Source: Myxococcales bacterium
GTDB taxonomy: Bacteria; Myxococcota_A; Polyangia; Palsa-1104; SHYY01
Assembly (NCBI GenBank): GCA_009692555.1
Contig: SHYY01000041.1
Coordinates: 1-36,466, forward strand
DNA length: 36,466 nucleotides
Reading direction: 5' to 3'
Within the stretch, counting starts at the first letter, position 1, and each line of letters starts with the position of its first letter. The translations under genes were made by a program, and so were the position numbers. The notes beneath the pieces were generated by a model. It was not told the origin of the DNA. It made no database searches and saw only the letters and a list, made by a program, of their open reading frames with translations. This document shows, one piece after another, positions 8,326 through 20,842 of the stretch.

Positions 8326-9528
8326 TTACTCGATCGAGATCGCCCCGAACCACTGGTTGCGGCCACCCTTCTGGGCCTGCACCGCGAGGCTGAAGATGAA
8401 CGCTCCGAACTCCGCGTCCGGGGTGGCGGTCACCACCATCGGGATGGTGTCGCCGGCGCGCGCGTTGCCCTTCATGGGCGAGACCTCCACCCCCGGCGCG
8501 GTCCGACCGACCTGCCAGGAGATCGTGCCCACGTCGCCGAAGGCGTAGGGCAAAAGCCGCGCCTTCGTCGTCCCCTTGCCCTGGCCGTCGAGCACCACCG
8601 GGATCACCAGCGGATCGACCGCGACGTTGAAGTAGGGGAGATCCTTCGGCGCGGGCACGCAGGGATCGACGTTGCCCGCCTTGGCCGCCTTGTTCGACCA
8701 GTTGCGCGTCACGTAGTAGCTCTCGGCGCCGGACGGCCCCTGGACGTTGGTCGGGTAGATCTCGGAGAGCCCGATGCACAGATCCGAGACCTCGCCCGAG
8801 AGCTCGAGCTCGTCGTCGTACCAGCCCGGATTCTTGCGCGGGTGCGGATCGGTGGCGGCCTCGGCGGCCTCGTGGCTGAGCACGTAGGTGAGGTCGTCGA
8901 AGGCGCCGTTGCCCTGGCCTGCGCACTGGAGGTTCACCTCGTAGACCGTCCCGTTCGCGGTCTCGGTGTGGTAGCCGCCGTAGTTGAAGCAGCCCTCCCG
9001 GCCCGCGCCGCCGGTCACCTGCGTCGTCAGCGGCACGACGAAGGCGAAGGCGGTGTTCGCGTTCGGCGCGTATTTCGGCTGGCTCTCCAGGGACGCCACG
9101 AGGCCGCCGAATGCGCTCACGCTGAGCACCGGCGGCGCCGCCTGCGGGAGCACGACCACCCCCTTCGCCACGCCCGGGCCCACCCCGTACTCCGAGAGCG
9201 ACTCGCTCCAGTAGGCGCTCTTCAGCATCCAGTCGTGAAAGGCGTTCACGCGCGCGCCGAGCGCCTCGTTGCCCGGCCAGACCACGGTCCAGATCTCCAT
9301 CGCCTTGAGCACCGGACCCTTGTGCTTCTCCATCAACGGCAAGGGCGGGTGATCGGTGGGAGGGCGTCCCGGCAGCGAGAAGTCCACCGGCGGCGGCGCG
9401 AGATCGGCGCCCGCATCGACGGCGCCTTGCAGATCATCGCTCGCCGGCAGATCGCCCGCGCCGCACCCGGCGGCGAGCAGCGACCAGGCGACCATGGCGG
9501 CGAGGGGGCAGAGCGAGGGGCGGCGCAT
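8326..9528 (-). CDS. Lipoprotein with HExxE motif, EXORDIUM/metallopeptidase-like
   Basis: A 400-residue exported lipoprotein. The signal peptide ends in lipobox LAAGC (Cys22) and a Pro/Asp-rich spacer follows. The central part carries YVLSHEAAEAATDP followed by GWYDDE and EVSDLC. This combination is seen in bacterial proteins related to the plant phosphate-induced/EXORDIUM family and resembles a zinc-peptidase helix (HExxE). The last 110 residues look like a beta-sandwich domain. Activity is unproven. The start is secure: GGAGGA lies 6 bases before the ATG on the minus strand. It follows the cardiolipin synthase gene by 26 bp on the same strand and may belong to that transcript. Confidence 0.75.
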   Translation of the reverse strand: MRRPSLCPLAAMVAWSLLAAGCGAGDLPASDDLQGAVDAGADLAPPPVDFSLPGRPPTDHPPLPLMEKHKGPVLKAMEIWTVVWPGNEALGARVNAFHDWMLKSAYWSESLSEYGVGPGVAKGVVVLPQAAPPVLSVSAFGGLVASLESQPKYAPNANTAFAFVVPLTTQVTGGAGREGCFNYGGYHTETANGTVYEVNLQCAGQGNGAFDDLTYVLSHEAAEAATDPHPRKNPGWYDDELELSGEVSDLCIGLSEIYPTNVQGPSGAESYYVTRNWSNKAAKAGNVDPCVPAPKDLPYFNVAVDPLVIPVVLDGQGKGTTKARLLPYAFGDVGTISWQVGRTAPGVEVSPMKGNARAGDTIPMVVTATPDAEFGAFIFSLAVQAQKGGRNQWFGAISIE

Positions 9529-9554
9529 CGGATCCTCCGGACAGGGTGAAACGA

Positions 9555-10865
9555 CTACAGCCAGGAGCGCAGTCGGTAGGCCAGCGCCGAGAGGATCCGC
9601 TGGAGCAGCGTCCGCGCCTTCAGCGTCGAGAGATAGATCTCCGACGCGCGCTCGAAGTCCGCCGCGAGGTGCGCCTCGAGCTCCCCCGCCACGCTCCGGT
9701 CGAACACGTTGGCGGTCACCTCGAGGTTGTAGCGCAGGCTGCGCCGGTCGAGGTTGTAGCTGCCGACGGTGGCAAAGCACCCGTCGACGGAAGCGGCCTT
9801 GGCGTGCATCATCCCGAAACCCCACTCGGCGATCCGCACCCCGGCGCGGAGCAGGCGCGGGAAGGCGTGGCGCGCGGCGAGGTCGCACAGGAGCACGTCG
9901 CTCCGCGCGGGGACCAGCACCCGCACCTCGATTCCGCGCCGCGCCGCGCGGCAAAGCGCGCGGGCGATCGCCCGGTCGGGGATGAAGTAGGGATTGGCGA
10001 TCCACACCGAGCGATGGGCGCGCCCGACGGCGTGGAGGAACGAGCGGCGGATCATGGTGCGGTGGCGGTTCTCGTGGTTGCCGACAATTTGAACCGCGGC
10101 GGTCTCGGGCCCGGCGGCGCGGCTCCAGATCTGATCCATCGGCGGTCGCCACTTCATCCGCTCGGCCGCCGGGGCTTCGCGGTTCCAGGTGCTCACGAAC
10201 AGCCCGGCGAGCGACCCCACCGCCGGCCCTTCGAGGCTGAGGTGCAGATCGCGCCAGAACTCGCCGGCCCTGGCGTAGCCGTCGTACTCGTCGGAGAGGT
10301 TCAAGCCGCCGAGGAAGCCGAGCCGGCGGTCGATCACCAGCAGCTTGCGGTGATCGCGCCGGAGGAGGCCCCAGCGACGGCGCCACGGGGCGACCGGCCG
10401 GTAGACCAGGGTCTTGCCTCCGGCCGCCTCGACCGCCGCCAGCCGGCTCGCCGGCAGCCCGATCGAGCCGAACCCGTCGCAGATCAGCCAGACCTCGACC
10501 CCGCGCCGGGCGCACGCGGACAGGGCGTCCAGAAACGCGCGCCCGATCGCATCGTCGGCGATCGCATAGCTCTCGAGCAGCACCTCGTGCTCGGCCGCGT
10601 CGATCGCGGCCAGCATGGCGGGGAAGGCCTCGGCGCCCCCGGGCAACAGCCGCGTGATATTGCCCTCGGTGACGCCCTGCCTGGTAAGCGCGTACTCGAT
10701 CGGGCCGCCGTCCCCCGTCAGCCGTCCCGTTGCCAGTTCCCTTGCCGTTGCCGTTGCCGTCGCCGTCGCCGTTGCCGTTGCCGTTGCCGTTGCCGTCGCC
10801 GTTTCCGTCGCCGTTTCCGTCGCCGTCGCCGCCACGCTTTCCGTCGTCCTCGTCGTCACGCTCAC
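9555..10865 (-). CDS. Phospholipase-D family cardiolipin synthase-like protein
   Basis: A 436-residue member of the phospholipase D superfamily. Two HKD motifs are intact: HRKLLVID near residue 173, followed by GGLNLSDEYDG, and HAKAASVD near 353, followed by GSYNLDRRSL. This layout matches ClsB/ClsC-type cardiolipin synthases, which condense phosphatidyl groups at the inner membrane; there is no N-terminal membrane hairpin as in ClsA. The GTG at 10865 is chosen because AGGAG lies 7 bases upstream and because it forms a GTGA overlap with the stop of the 5'-nucleotidase gene. This start makes the Ala-Thr run encoded by hexamer array B part of the protein (about residues 13-40). The run has no counterpart in known Cls enzymes. 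Confidence 0.85.
   Translation of the reverse strand: MSVTTRTTESVAATATETATETATATATATATATATATATARELATGRLTGDGGPIEYALTRQGVTEGNITRLLPGGAEAFPAMLAAIDAAEHEVLLESYAIADDAIGRAFLDALSACARRGVEVWLICDGFGSIGLPASRLAAVEAAGGKTLVYRPVAPWRRRWGLLRRDHRKLLVIDRRLGFLGGLNLSDEYDGYARAGEFWRDLHLSLEGPAVGSLAGLFVSTWNREAPAAERMKWRPPMDQIWSRAAGPETAAVQIVGNHENRHRTMIRRSFLHAVGRAHRSVWIANPYFIPDRAIARALCRAARRGIEVRVLVPARSDVLLCDLAARHAFPRLLRAGVRIAEWGFGMMHAKAASVDGCFATVGSYNLDRRSLRYNLEVTANVFDRSVAGELEAHLAADFERASEIYLSTLKARTLLQRILSALAYRLRSWL
10741..10830. repeat. GTTNCC hexanucleotide array, locus B
   Basis: About fifteen tandem units, mainly GTTGCC with GTCGCC and GTTTCC variants on the plus strand. They are read on the minus strand as alternating Ala-Thr (some Glu-Thr) at the N terminus of the cardiolipin synthase-like protein. 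Confidence 0.9.
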
Positions 10866-12643
10866 CGCGCCACTCCTGCGGTACACCGGAACGGCCGCGG
10901 CGCCGGCAGCCCCACCCGCGGCCGCGCGGGATCGAAGATCACGCGATCGTCTGCTCGCAGCGTCTTTTTCCGCGCCAGCAGCGCGGCCACCTGGTCGCGC
11001 AGCACCGGCGCCGTTTCGTCGATCACCACCGCCCCCGACGCGAGCTTCGGCCCGAGCGCCGCGAAGTCATCGCCCCCGTTGGCGAGGAAATCGCTGGTCG
11101 CGACGACATAGGTCGCCGCGTCATCGAGCGGCCGCCCGTCGTCGAGCGTGATCACCACCGCGAGCGCATCGCCCCGGCAGGTCGCCTGGGCGCGCACTCC
11201 CGACAGCGAGAGGATGCCCTTCTCGCCCGCCAGGTTGGCCCCGATCAGCCGCCGCAGGGTGGCGCCTTGCATCCGCACCACCGCCACCCGGTTATCGAAC
11301 GGCAGGGCCTCGAACAGCGCGCCGTAGGTCAGGTCCCCCGACGGGAGATCGGCCCGCAGCCCGCCCCCGTTGGTGATCCCGAGATGGGCGCCGGGCACCG
11401 CCGCGCGCAGCAGATCGGCCACCAGATTCCCGAGCGCCGACTCGGCCCTGTGCGACCGCAGGAACGGCGTTTCGAGGCGCACCCCCACCCGCTCGGCGCG
11501 AAGCAAGGCCGCCCGCGCGATATCCCCCGCGAAGGCCGCCGCCACCTTCGGATCCGCCGCCACCGCGCGCCCCTCGTAGACCTCGGGCACGATCCGCTTC
11601 CCGCGCGCCCGCCTCGGATCGCACGAAGGAACGCCGTCGGTGCGGGCCGCGCAGACCTCGGTCGGCGGGTGGATCCGCGCGCCGCCCGCGATCACCTTCC
11701 CGGTCGCGCCGTCAACGGTGAGATCGATCCGCGCGAAGTGACTCCCGTAGGAGAACGCCTGGGCAATCGGGATGCCGTTGACCACCGAGGACACGCCCTG
11801 ATGGGTATGCCCGGCGAAGATCGCGTCGACCGTCCCTCGTGGCAGCGCCCGGGCCAGTTCGAACACCTCGCTCGCCGCGACGCAGGAGGAGAGATCCTCC
11901 GGCTTCTCGAAGCGCGCGCACTCGCCCCCGGCGTGAACCGCCAGCACCACCACCGTCGCCCCCGCCGCCCGCGCCGCCGCCGCGGCCTTGATCACCGACG
12001 GAGCGATCGGGTCCACCCGCAGCCCGACCAGGTTCGCGGCGTGCGTCGTGCGCGGCGTATCCTCGCTGGTCGCGCCCAAAAGCCCCACCTTGACCCCCGC
12101 GACATCGATCACCACGAACGCCCGCACCGAGGGTGCGCCGGCGGGCAGGCCGGTCCCGGCGTCACGGACGTTGGCTGTCAGCCACGCGTGGCGCGATTCG
12201 GCCGCACGCGCCCTCAGGGCACCGAGCGGATCGTCGCTCTTCTCCTTCGGCGTCGCGCGCGCCCCCACCGGCCCGAAGTCGAACTCGTGATTGCCCACCG
12301 CCACCGCCGCGTAGCCGAGCGCGTTCATCGCCCGCACCGTCGCCGCGCCCTCGCCGAGGTTCGACACCAGCGTCCCCTGCAACATATCGCCCGCGTCGAG
12401 CAGCACCACCCGCCCGGGATGCGCCCGCCGCGCGTTCTCCAAGTAGCCCGCGAAAAGCGGCAGACCGCCCCGATCCACCACCGCCTTCGCGCCCCCGTCG
12501 AGCGTGAGCTCGGCGTGGATCGGCTCGAGGTGCCCGTGGATATCGGTGGTCCCGAGGAACACCAGCGTCACCGGTGCCGCTTGCGCCGCCCAAGCCGCAG
12601 CCATCAGGGCGAGCGAAAGAGCGACGATCCGGGCGGTCGGCAT
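10862..12643 (-). CDS. Periplasmic 5'-nucleotidase/cyclic phosphodiesterase, UshA-like
   Basis: A 593-residue exported metallophosphatase that hydrolyses nucleotides or related phosphoesters outside the inner membrane. The signal peptide spans about 1-23 (ATG at 12643, MPTARIV). Metal-binding motifs appear in order: TTDIHGHLEP, GNHEFDFGP, VHAGGE and FAGHTHQG. The C-terminal nucleotidase domain shows NGGGLRADLPSGDLTYG and the substrate-stacking region ATSDFLANGGDDF. The length is close to UshA-family enzymes. A longer frame upstream exists, but the signal peptide supports the chosen ATG. The stop overlaps the GTG of the cardiolipin synthase-like gene by four bases, so the two are probably translationally coupled. 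Substrate specificity cannot be read from sequence. Confidence 0.9.
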   Translation of the reverse strand: MPTARIVALSLALMAAAWAAQAAPVTLVFLGTTDIHGHLEPIHAELTLDGGAKAVVDRGGLPLFAGYLENARRAHPGRVVLLDAGDMLQGTLVSNLGEGAATVRAMNALGYAAVAVGNHEFDFGPVGARATPKEKSDDPLGALRARAAESRHAWLTANVRDAGTGLPAGAPSVRAFVVIDVAGVKVGLLGATSEDTPRTTHAANLVGLRVDPIAPSVIKAAAAARAAGATVVVLAVHAGGECARFEKPEDLSSCVAASEVFELARALPRGTVDAIFAGHTHQGVSSVVNGIPIAQAFSYGSHFARIDLTVDGATGKVIAGGARIHPPTEVCAARTDGVPSCDPRRARGKRIVPEVYEGRAVAADPKVAAAFAGDIARAALLRAERVGVRLETPFLRSHRAESALGNLVADLLRAAVPGAHLGITNGGGLRADLPSGDLTYGALFEALPFDNRVAVVRMQGATLRRLIGANLAGEKGILSLSGVRAQATCRGDALAVVITLDDGRPLDDAATYVVATSDFLANGGDDFAALGPKLASGAVVIDETAPVLRDQVAALLARKKTLRADDRVIFDPARPRVGLPAPRPFRCTAGVAR

Positions 12644-12761
12644 GGCCCAGTTGTGCCACTTCCGGATGGCCCCTCGCAAGCCGCCGCCCGCCACCGGAAA
12701 CGGAGAACGATGACCGTTCGGTAATTATCGGCGGGAGGGGCCTCGTTGTTGCGCGGTGGCG

Positions 12762-12790
12762 TTGACTTCCCCCCCCTTTGCGCCGACAAT
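12762..12790 (+). promoter_or_regulatory. Sigma-70-like promoter of the PEGA kinase gene
   Basis: TTGACT (12762-12767), a 17-base spacer and GACAAT (12785-12790). The expected transcription start falls within about 3 bases of the ATG at 12800, and no Shine-Dalgarno is present, so the mRNA is probably leaderless. Confidence 0.55.
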
Positions 12791-12799
12791 TTCCCCAAA

Positions 12800-14281
12800 A
12801 TGGCTGCGCCAGACCCGTTGATCGGGACCCACATCAGCAGCTACAGGGTGGTGGCCCGGGTCGGCGTGGGTGGGATGGGGGCGGTCTACCTCGCGGAGCA
12901 CCCCCTGATCGGCAAGCGGGTAGCGATCAAGGTGCTGCACGCCGAGTTCGCCGAGAGAAAGGACGTGGTGCAGCGCTTCTTCCAGGAGGCGCGCGCGGTT
13001 TCGTCGCTCAAGCACCCCAACATCGTCGACGTGATCGACTTCGGCGTGCTCAAGGCAGCGACCGGCGAGCTTCACTACTGCGTCATGGAGCTGCTCGAGG
13101 GCGAGACGCTGCGCGACAAGATGAAGGGCGGGCCGCTCCCGGAGGCGGTCGCCGCCACGCTCGCCGGTCAGATCGCGGACGCGGTCGCCGCCGCCCATGG
13201 CAAGGCGATCATCCACCGTGACCTGAAGCCCGAAAACGTCTTCCTGATCGGCGCCCACCGCGACGTGGTGAAGATCCTCGACTTCGGGATCGCCAAGCTG
13301 ATCGGCGACACGGCGTCGATGCAGACCCAGGCCGGCATCCTCCTCGGGACGCCCTCGTACATGAGTCCCGAGCAGTGCATGGCGCGCCCGGTGGACAGCC
13401 GCACCGACGTCTATGCCCTCGGGGTAATGCTGTTCGAGATGTGCACCGGCCGGGTGCCCTTCATCGGCCAGAGCTACGCCGATCTCCTGATCAAGCAGAT
13501 CGAGGGCGAACTGCCGCCGCCACGGTCGATCAACCCGGCGCTCAGCGAATCGATCGAGCGGGTGATCATCCGGGCGATGGAGAAGGATCCCAACGCCCGC
13601 TTCCAGACGATGGAGGAGTTCCAGGCGGCGCTCGCCACGCCGGGAGGACTGCAGAGCCCCACCAAGGCGATGCCAAGCGCGACGCCGATCCAGGACACGA
13701 CGGTGATCATGGGCGGCGGGGCGTCGACCACCCTCCAGGCCGCCGCCTCGGAGGCGCACGCGCGGGCCGCGGCGGGACGGCGGAGCAGCACCGGGCTGGT
13801 GCTCGGCGTCGTGATCGGCCTGCTCGCGGCGGGCGGCGCGGGGGCGTTCCTTCTCCTCCGCGAGGACCCCACACCTTCGCTCACTCCCGGAGCTCCGGTC
13901 CCATCGCCCGAGGGCGACCCGAAGCCGCCCGCGGAGAGGCCCGAGGCGCCCGCTGGAGAGCTCGCCAAGGTGGTGCTCCACGTCGCCTCCGAGCCCTCCC
14001 AGGCGACGGTCAAGCGCGACGACGGAACGCTGCTCGGCACCACCCCCCTCGACACCGAGGTCGTCCCTGGCACGAGGCTCCTGCTCACGATCCACAAGGA
14101 CGGATTCAAGGACGAGGTGCGCGCGGTCGTCGTCGGTGACCGCGACAAGACGATCTCCATCCAGCTCGCCGCCGAGGCTGGCAAGCCCGCGCCCCACCAC
14201 GACCGCAAGCCCTCGCAAAAGCCCGATAGGCCCAGGAAGCCGCTCCGCCTCGGCGACGACATCCTCGCTCCCAGCCTCTGA
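12800..14281 (+). CDS. Transmembrane Ser/Thr protein kinase with PEGA domain
   Basis: A 493-residue Hanks-type kinase. The kinase domain spans about 12-285: Gly loop GVGGMG at 22-27, Lys44, HRDLKPEN with Asp141, DFG at 161-163 and SPE at 189-191, all intact. After a linker, one membrane helix (about 331-353, LVLGVVIGLLAAGGAGAFLLL) leads to an external part with a PEGA domain (about 387-460: VVLHVASEPSQATV, then GTTPLDTEVVPGTR). PEGA domains are beta-sandwich modules common on envelope proteins; ligand sensing is inference. Unlike the kinase at 206-1807, this one has a real ectodomain. The ATG at 12800 is chosen because the promoter lies directly upstream. The gene is divergent from the 5'-nucleotidase gene. 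Confidence 0.93.
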   Translation: MAAPDPLIGTHISSYRVVARVGVGGMGAVYLAEHPLIGKRVAIKVLHAEFAERKDVVQRFFQEARAVSSLKHPNIVDVIDFGVLKAATGELHYCVMELLEGETLRDKMKGGPLPEAVAATLAGQIADAVAAAHGKAIIHRDLKPENVFLIGAHRDVVKILDFGIAKLIGDTASMQTQAGILLGTPSYMSPEQCMARPVDSRTDVYALGVMLFEMCTGRVPFIGQSYADLLIKQIEGELPPPRSINPALSESIERVIIRAMEKDPNARFQTMEEFQAALATPGGLQSPTKAMPSATPIQDTTVIMGGGASTTLQAAASEAHARAAAGRRSSTGLVLGVVIGLLAAGGAGAFLLLREDPTPSLTPGAPVPSPEGDPKPPAERPEAPAGELAKVVLHVASEPSQATVKRDDGTLLGTTPLDTEVVPGTRLLLTIHKDGFKDEVRAVVVGDRDKTISIQLAAEAGKPAPHHDRKPSQKPDRPRKPLRLGDDILAPSL

Positions 14282-14292
14282 GCCTCATCGAC

Positions 14293-14305
14293 CCGCCGAA
14301 GGCGG
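14293..14305 (+). terminator. Weak hairpin after the PEGA kinase gene
   Basis: CCGCC-GAA-GGCGG lies 11 bases after the stop codon and is followed by a C/G-rich CCCCTGGGG stretch without a T run. It may be a 3' processing or rho-dependent end signal. Confidence 0.25.
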
Positions 14306-14335
14306 CTCCAATGCGTCCCCTGGGGCCGGGGATTA

Positions 14336-18569
<4,234 letters not shown>

Positions 18570-18637
18570 GGGGGACGTTCCCCGGCGATCGCCGGGACGC
18601 CTCGCGCTGCGCGCGCAAGGGAAGGCAGCCGTCCCCC
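18570..18637. other. Structured 3' region with nested inverted repeats
   Basis: Directly after the stop codon, GGGGGACG (18570-18577) can pair with CGTCCCCC (18630-18637), enclosing a perfect palindrome CCCGGCGATCGCCGGG (18581-18596) and a GC-rich stem. It could be an mRNA 3' stabiliser, a REP-like element or part of a terminator. No T run follows. Confidence 0.45.
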
Positions 18638-18693
18638 CTCCGTCGAGGTCGATGAGAGCCTGCGGCGCTGGTCGCCGGAGCCTCCCCCCACCG

Positions 18694-18714
18694 CGCGCGA
18701 ACCGCGCGAGTTTT
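18694..18714 (+). terminator. Intrinsic terminator-like hairpin
   Basis: The stem CGCGCG-AAC-CGCGCG is followed by AGTTTT on the plus strand. It lies between the convergent repeat-protein and Ig-like lipoprotein genes and could end the plus-strand transcript. Confidence 0.4.
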
Positions 18715-18767
18715 GGATCGCGACTCGTTAGATTTCGAAGGGCGGAGGGAGCCCTGGGGGAGCCTAG

Positions 18768-20789
18768 CTAGGGGAGGAAGTACGGCTCGTCGGGGTTCGG
18801 GTAGGGCGACCGCTCGATGCCGGTGTTGAGCTTGACCTTGGACCGGCATTCGGTGTTGTTGACCTTCTTGTTTCCGTCGAGCGTGCCGGTGCAGTGGGGG
18901 AACTTGTTGAAGTCGATCGACACGCCGGACTTGTGCTTGCGGTAGCCCTTCCCATCGCAGGTGCCCTTCCCGAACCTGTCGATGCACACCCGGATCGGCC
19001 GCGAGACGTTGCGGTTGCCGGCCCGGTCGCGCGCCCGCACCGCCACGCAGCTCGGCCCGTCGGGCATCTTGTTCAGCAGATCGAGCTGATACCCGGTGCA
19101 GAACTTGCCATTGATCGGCGGCACCACCCACACCGACGGTTCCTTCAGATCGGCGCTGTGCCCGATCGAATAGGTCATCGTGGTCGGGCAGCCCTTCGCC
19201 AGGTTCTCGGGCCACAGCGCCATGTCCTCGCCGATCTCATCGCAGCCCTTGGTGAAGATGTTGGTCATGTCGGAGACGAAGTTGGGGTTGCCGCCGGGCG
19301 CGAGCGGGATGAGCCCGATGGCGAGCGCCTGCTTGAGCCCTTGCTGCAGCACCTGGGTGGTCGGCTTCAGCTCGGGGTTGAAGTCGTCGCACACGCCATC
19401 GCCGTTGGTGTCGACCACGATCGGCCCGTCGCCCGCGGGGATGACGTACATCTCGAGCGAGGCCGGGTCGATGTTGGAGGTCAGGGGCGCCGCCTGGCCG
19501 AGGGCGACGTTGCCGCTATCCTCGACGCGCACGCGCAGCCAGACCAGCTGATTCTGGATGTCGCCGTCGTCGGTGGATTCATCGCCGACTGGATCGAAGA
19601 TGTGGGTGCAGATCGCCCCCTTCATCGGGTCGAACTTCCGCACCCTCGTCAGCGGCGGATCCATGTCGATCGCCGGGGCGACGTTGTCGACCACAACCTG
19701 CTCGCTCACGTCGGAGTCGTTGCCGATGGAGTCCTTGGCGCGGATCGAGATGTGCGAGAAGACGAAGAAGGGGTTGAGCGTACGGGTGTCGAACATCCCG
19801 GTGAACACGTCGCTCATCGGGTTCTCCTGGGCCAGCGGCACGACGTGCTCGGAGTTCTTCATCAGCAGCTGATCGAAATCCTGGATCACCGCGACCACCG
19901 ACTTCACGGCGACGCCCGAGGGATCCGAGATTCTCGCCTTGATCGTGATGAAGCCGCCGACGAACGAGCCCGGCTTGGGCGTGTCGATCATGATTGCAGG
20001 GCCCTCCTCATCGACGACAAAGGGCATATCGAGCTCGGTGGTGGTCTTGTTGATGTTGGAGGCGGTGACGTGCAGGACCTGGATGAGGTTGAGTGACATC
20101 TTGAACTTCGGGGAGTGGAAGTCGATCACGCCGGTCCACTTGTTGGCGCCCAGTTTCTGGGCGAAGTTCTCGGGCACGATATCCTGCACCGCCGCGGTGA
20201 CGCTCTTCGGGTCGACCCCGTAGAAATCGGCCACGTCGAACTCCATCGGCGCCGAGCCGCGGTAGGTCTGGTTCTTCGGGCTGATCGGCGTGATGACCGG
20301 GCCGGCGTCGCGCTGGCACGCGATCTTGGCGGCGCCCTGGCCCTTCATCAGATCGGTGGCCGTCACCTGGATCTCGATCTTCCCCGACGGGTGGCTGCTC
20401 ACGTCGATCGAGCCCTCGTATTCGTCCGGCCCCTTGGTCTTCGACATCGGCGCGGTCGGCTCGTTCCCCATCGGCACAGCCTTGGAGATCTTGAGCTGGA
20501 CGGTGTCGATCGTCTGGTCCTGCTTGGGGGTCACCCGCGCGTTCACGATCAGCGTCTGGCCGACGACGAAGCAGTTCGGCTGGGGCGTGAGGATGACAAC
20601 CGCAGGACCCGTCAGGGTCATCGCCAGATCGTCGGTGAGGCCGGGCAGATCGACGCCCATGAAATCGACGTTTCCCCCGGGGCCACCGACGCCCGCGAAG
20701 TCGAGCACCTCGAGCGGTTGCCGGTCGGGAGCCCCGCAGCCCAGCACGGAAGAGAGCACCACACCGGTCACGAGATGAACTACTCGCAT
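18768..20789 (-). CDS. Ig-like repeat lipoprotein
   Basis: A 673-residue exported lipoprotein. The signal peptide ends in lipobox VLGC (Cys18) and a Gly/Asp/Leu-rich spacer follows. At least three beta-sandwich (bacterial Ig-like) units start with the shared phrase 'GPA-V/I-hydrophobic-TP-x-P/N' (ILTPQPNCFVVGQTLIVNA, ITPISPKNQTY, IDTPKPGSFVGGFITI), and a fourth begins at VDNVAPAID. A later part carries DTNGDGVCDD, a likely calcium site. The C terminus is Cys-containing (CTGTLDGNKKVNNTECRS). A cell-surface structural or binding role is inference. The start is secure: GAGGAGG lies 5 bases before the ATG. It is downstream of the AMIN-like gene by 53 bp and probably in its operon. Confidence 0.8.
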   Translation of the reverse strand: MRVVHLVTGVVLSSVLGCGAPDRQPLEVLDFAGVGGPGGNVDFMGVDLPGLTDDLAMTLTGPAVVILTPQPNCFVVGQTLIVNARVTPKQDQTIDTVQLKISKAVPMGNEPTAPMSKTKGPDEYEGSIDVSSHPSGKIEIQVTATDLMKGQGAAKIACQRDAGPVITPISPKNQTYRGSAPMEFDVADFYGVDPKSVTAAVQDIVPENFAQKLGANKWTGVIDFHSPKFKMSLNLIQVLHVTASNINKTTTELDMPFVVDEEGPAIMIDTPKPGSFVGGFITIKARISDPSGVAVKSVVAVIQDFDQLLMKNSEHVVPLAQENPMSDVFTGMFDTRTLNPFFVFSHISIRAKDSIGNDSDVSEQVVVDNVAPAIDMDPPLTRVRKFDPMKGAICTHIFDPVGDESTDDGDIQNQLVWLRVRVEDSGNVALGQAAPLTSNIDPASLEMYVIPAGDGPIVVDTNGDGVCDDFNPELKPTTQVLQQGLKQALAIGLIPLAPGGNPNFVSDMTNIFTKGCDEIGEDMALWPENLAKGCPTTMTYSIGHSADLKEPSVWVVPPINGKFCTGYQLDLLNKMPDGPSCVAVRARDRAGNRNVSRPIRVCIDRFGKGTCDGKGYRKHKSGVSIDFNKFPHCTGTLDGNKKVNNTECRSKVKLNTGIERSPYPNPDEPYFLP

Positions 20790-20842
20790 CGTTCCTCCTC
20801 GAATGTCCACGGGTGTCCGCCGCGTGGGGCGGACGCCTTGTT

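Noticed and set aside
9529..10515. Upstream extension of the HExxE lipoprotein frame
   Set aside because: It runs antisense-frame through the cardiolipin synthase gene, while a strong Shine-Dalgarno and a lipobox signal peptide fix the start at 9528.
12705..12719. Operator-like inverted repeat GAACG-N5-CGTTC between the nucleotidase and kinase genes
   Set aside because: Arms of five bases are too short to distinguish from chance in this GC-rich region, and no second copy was seen.
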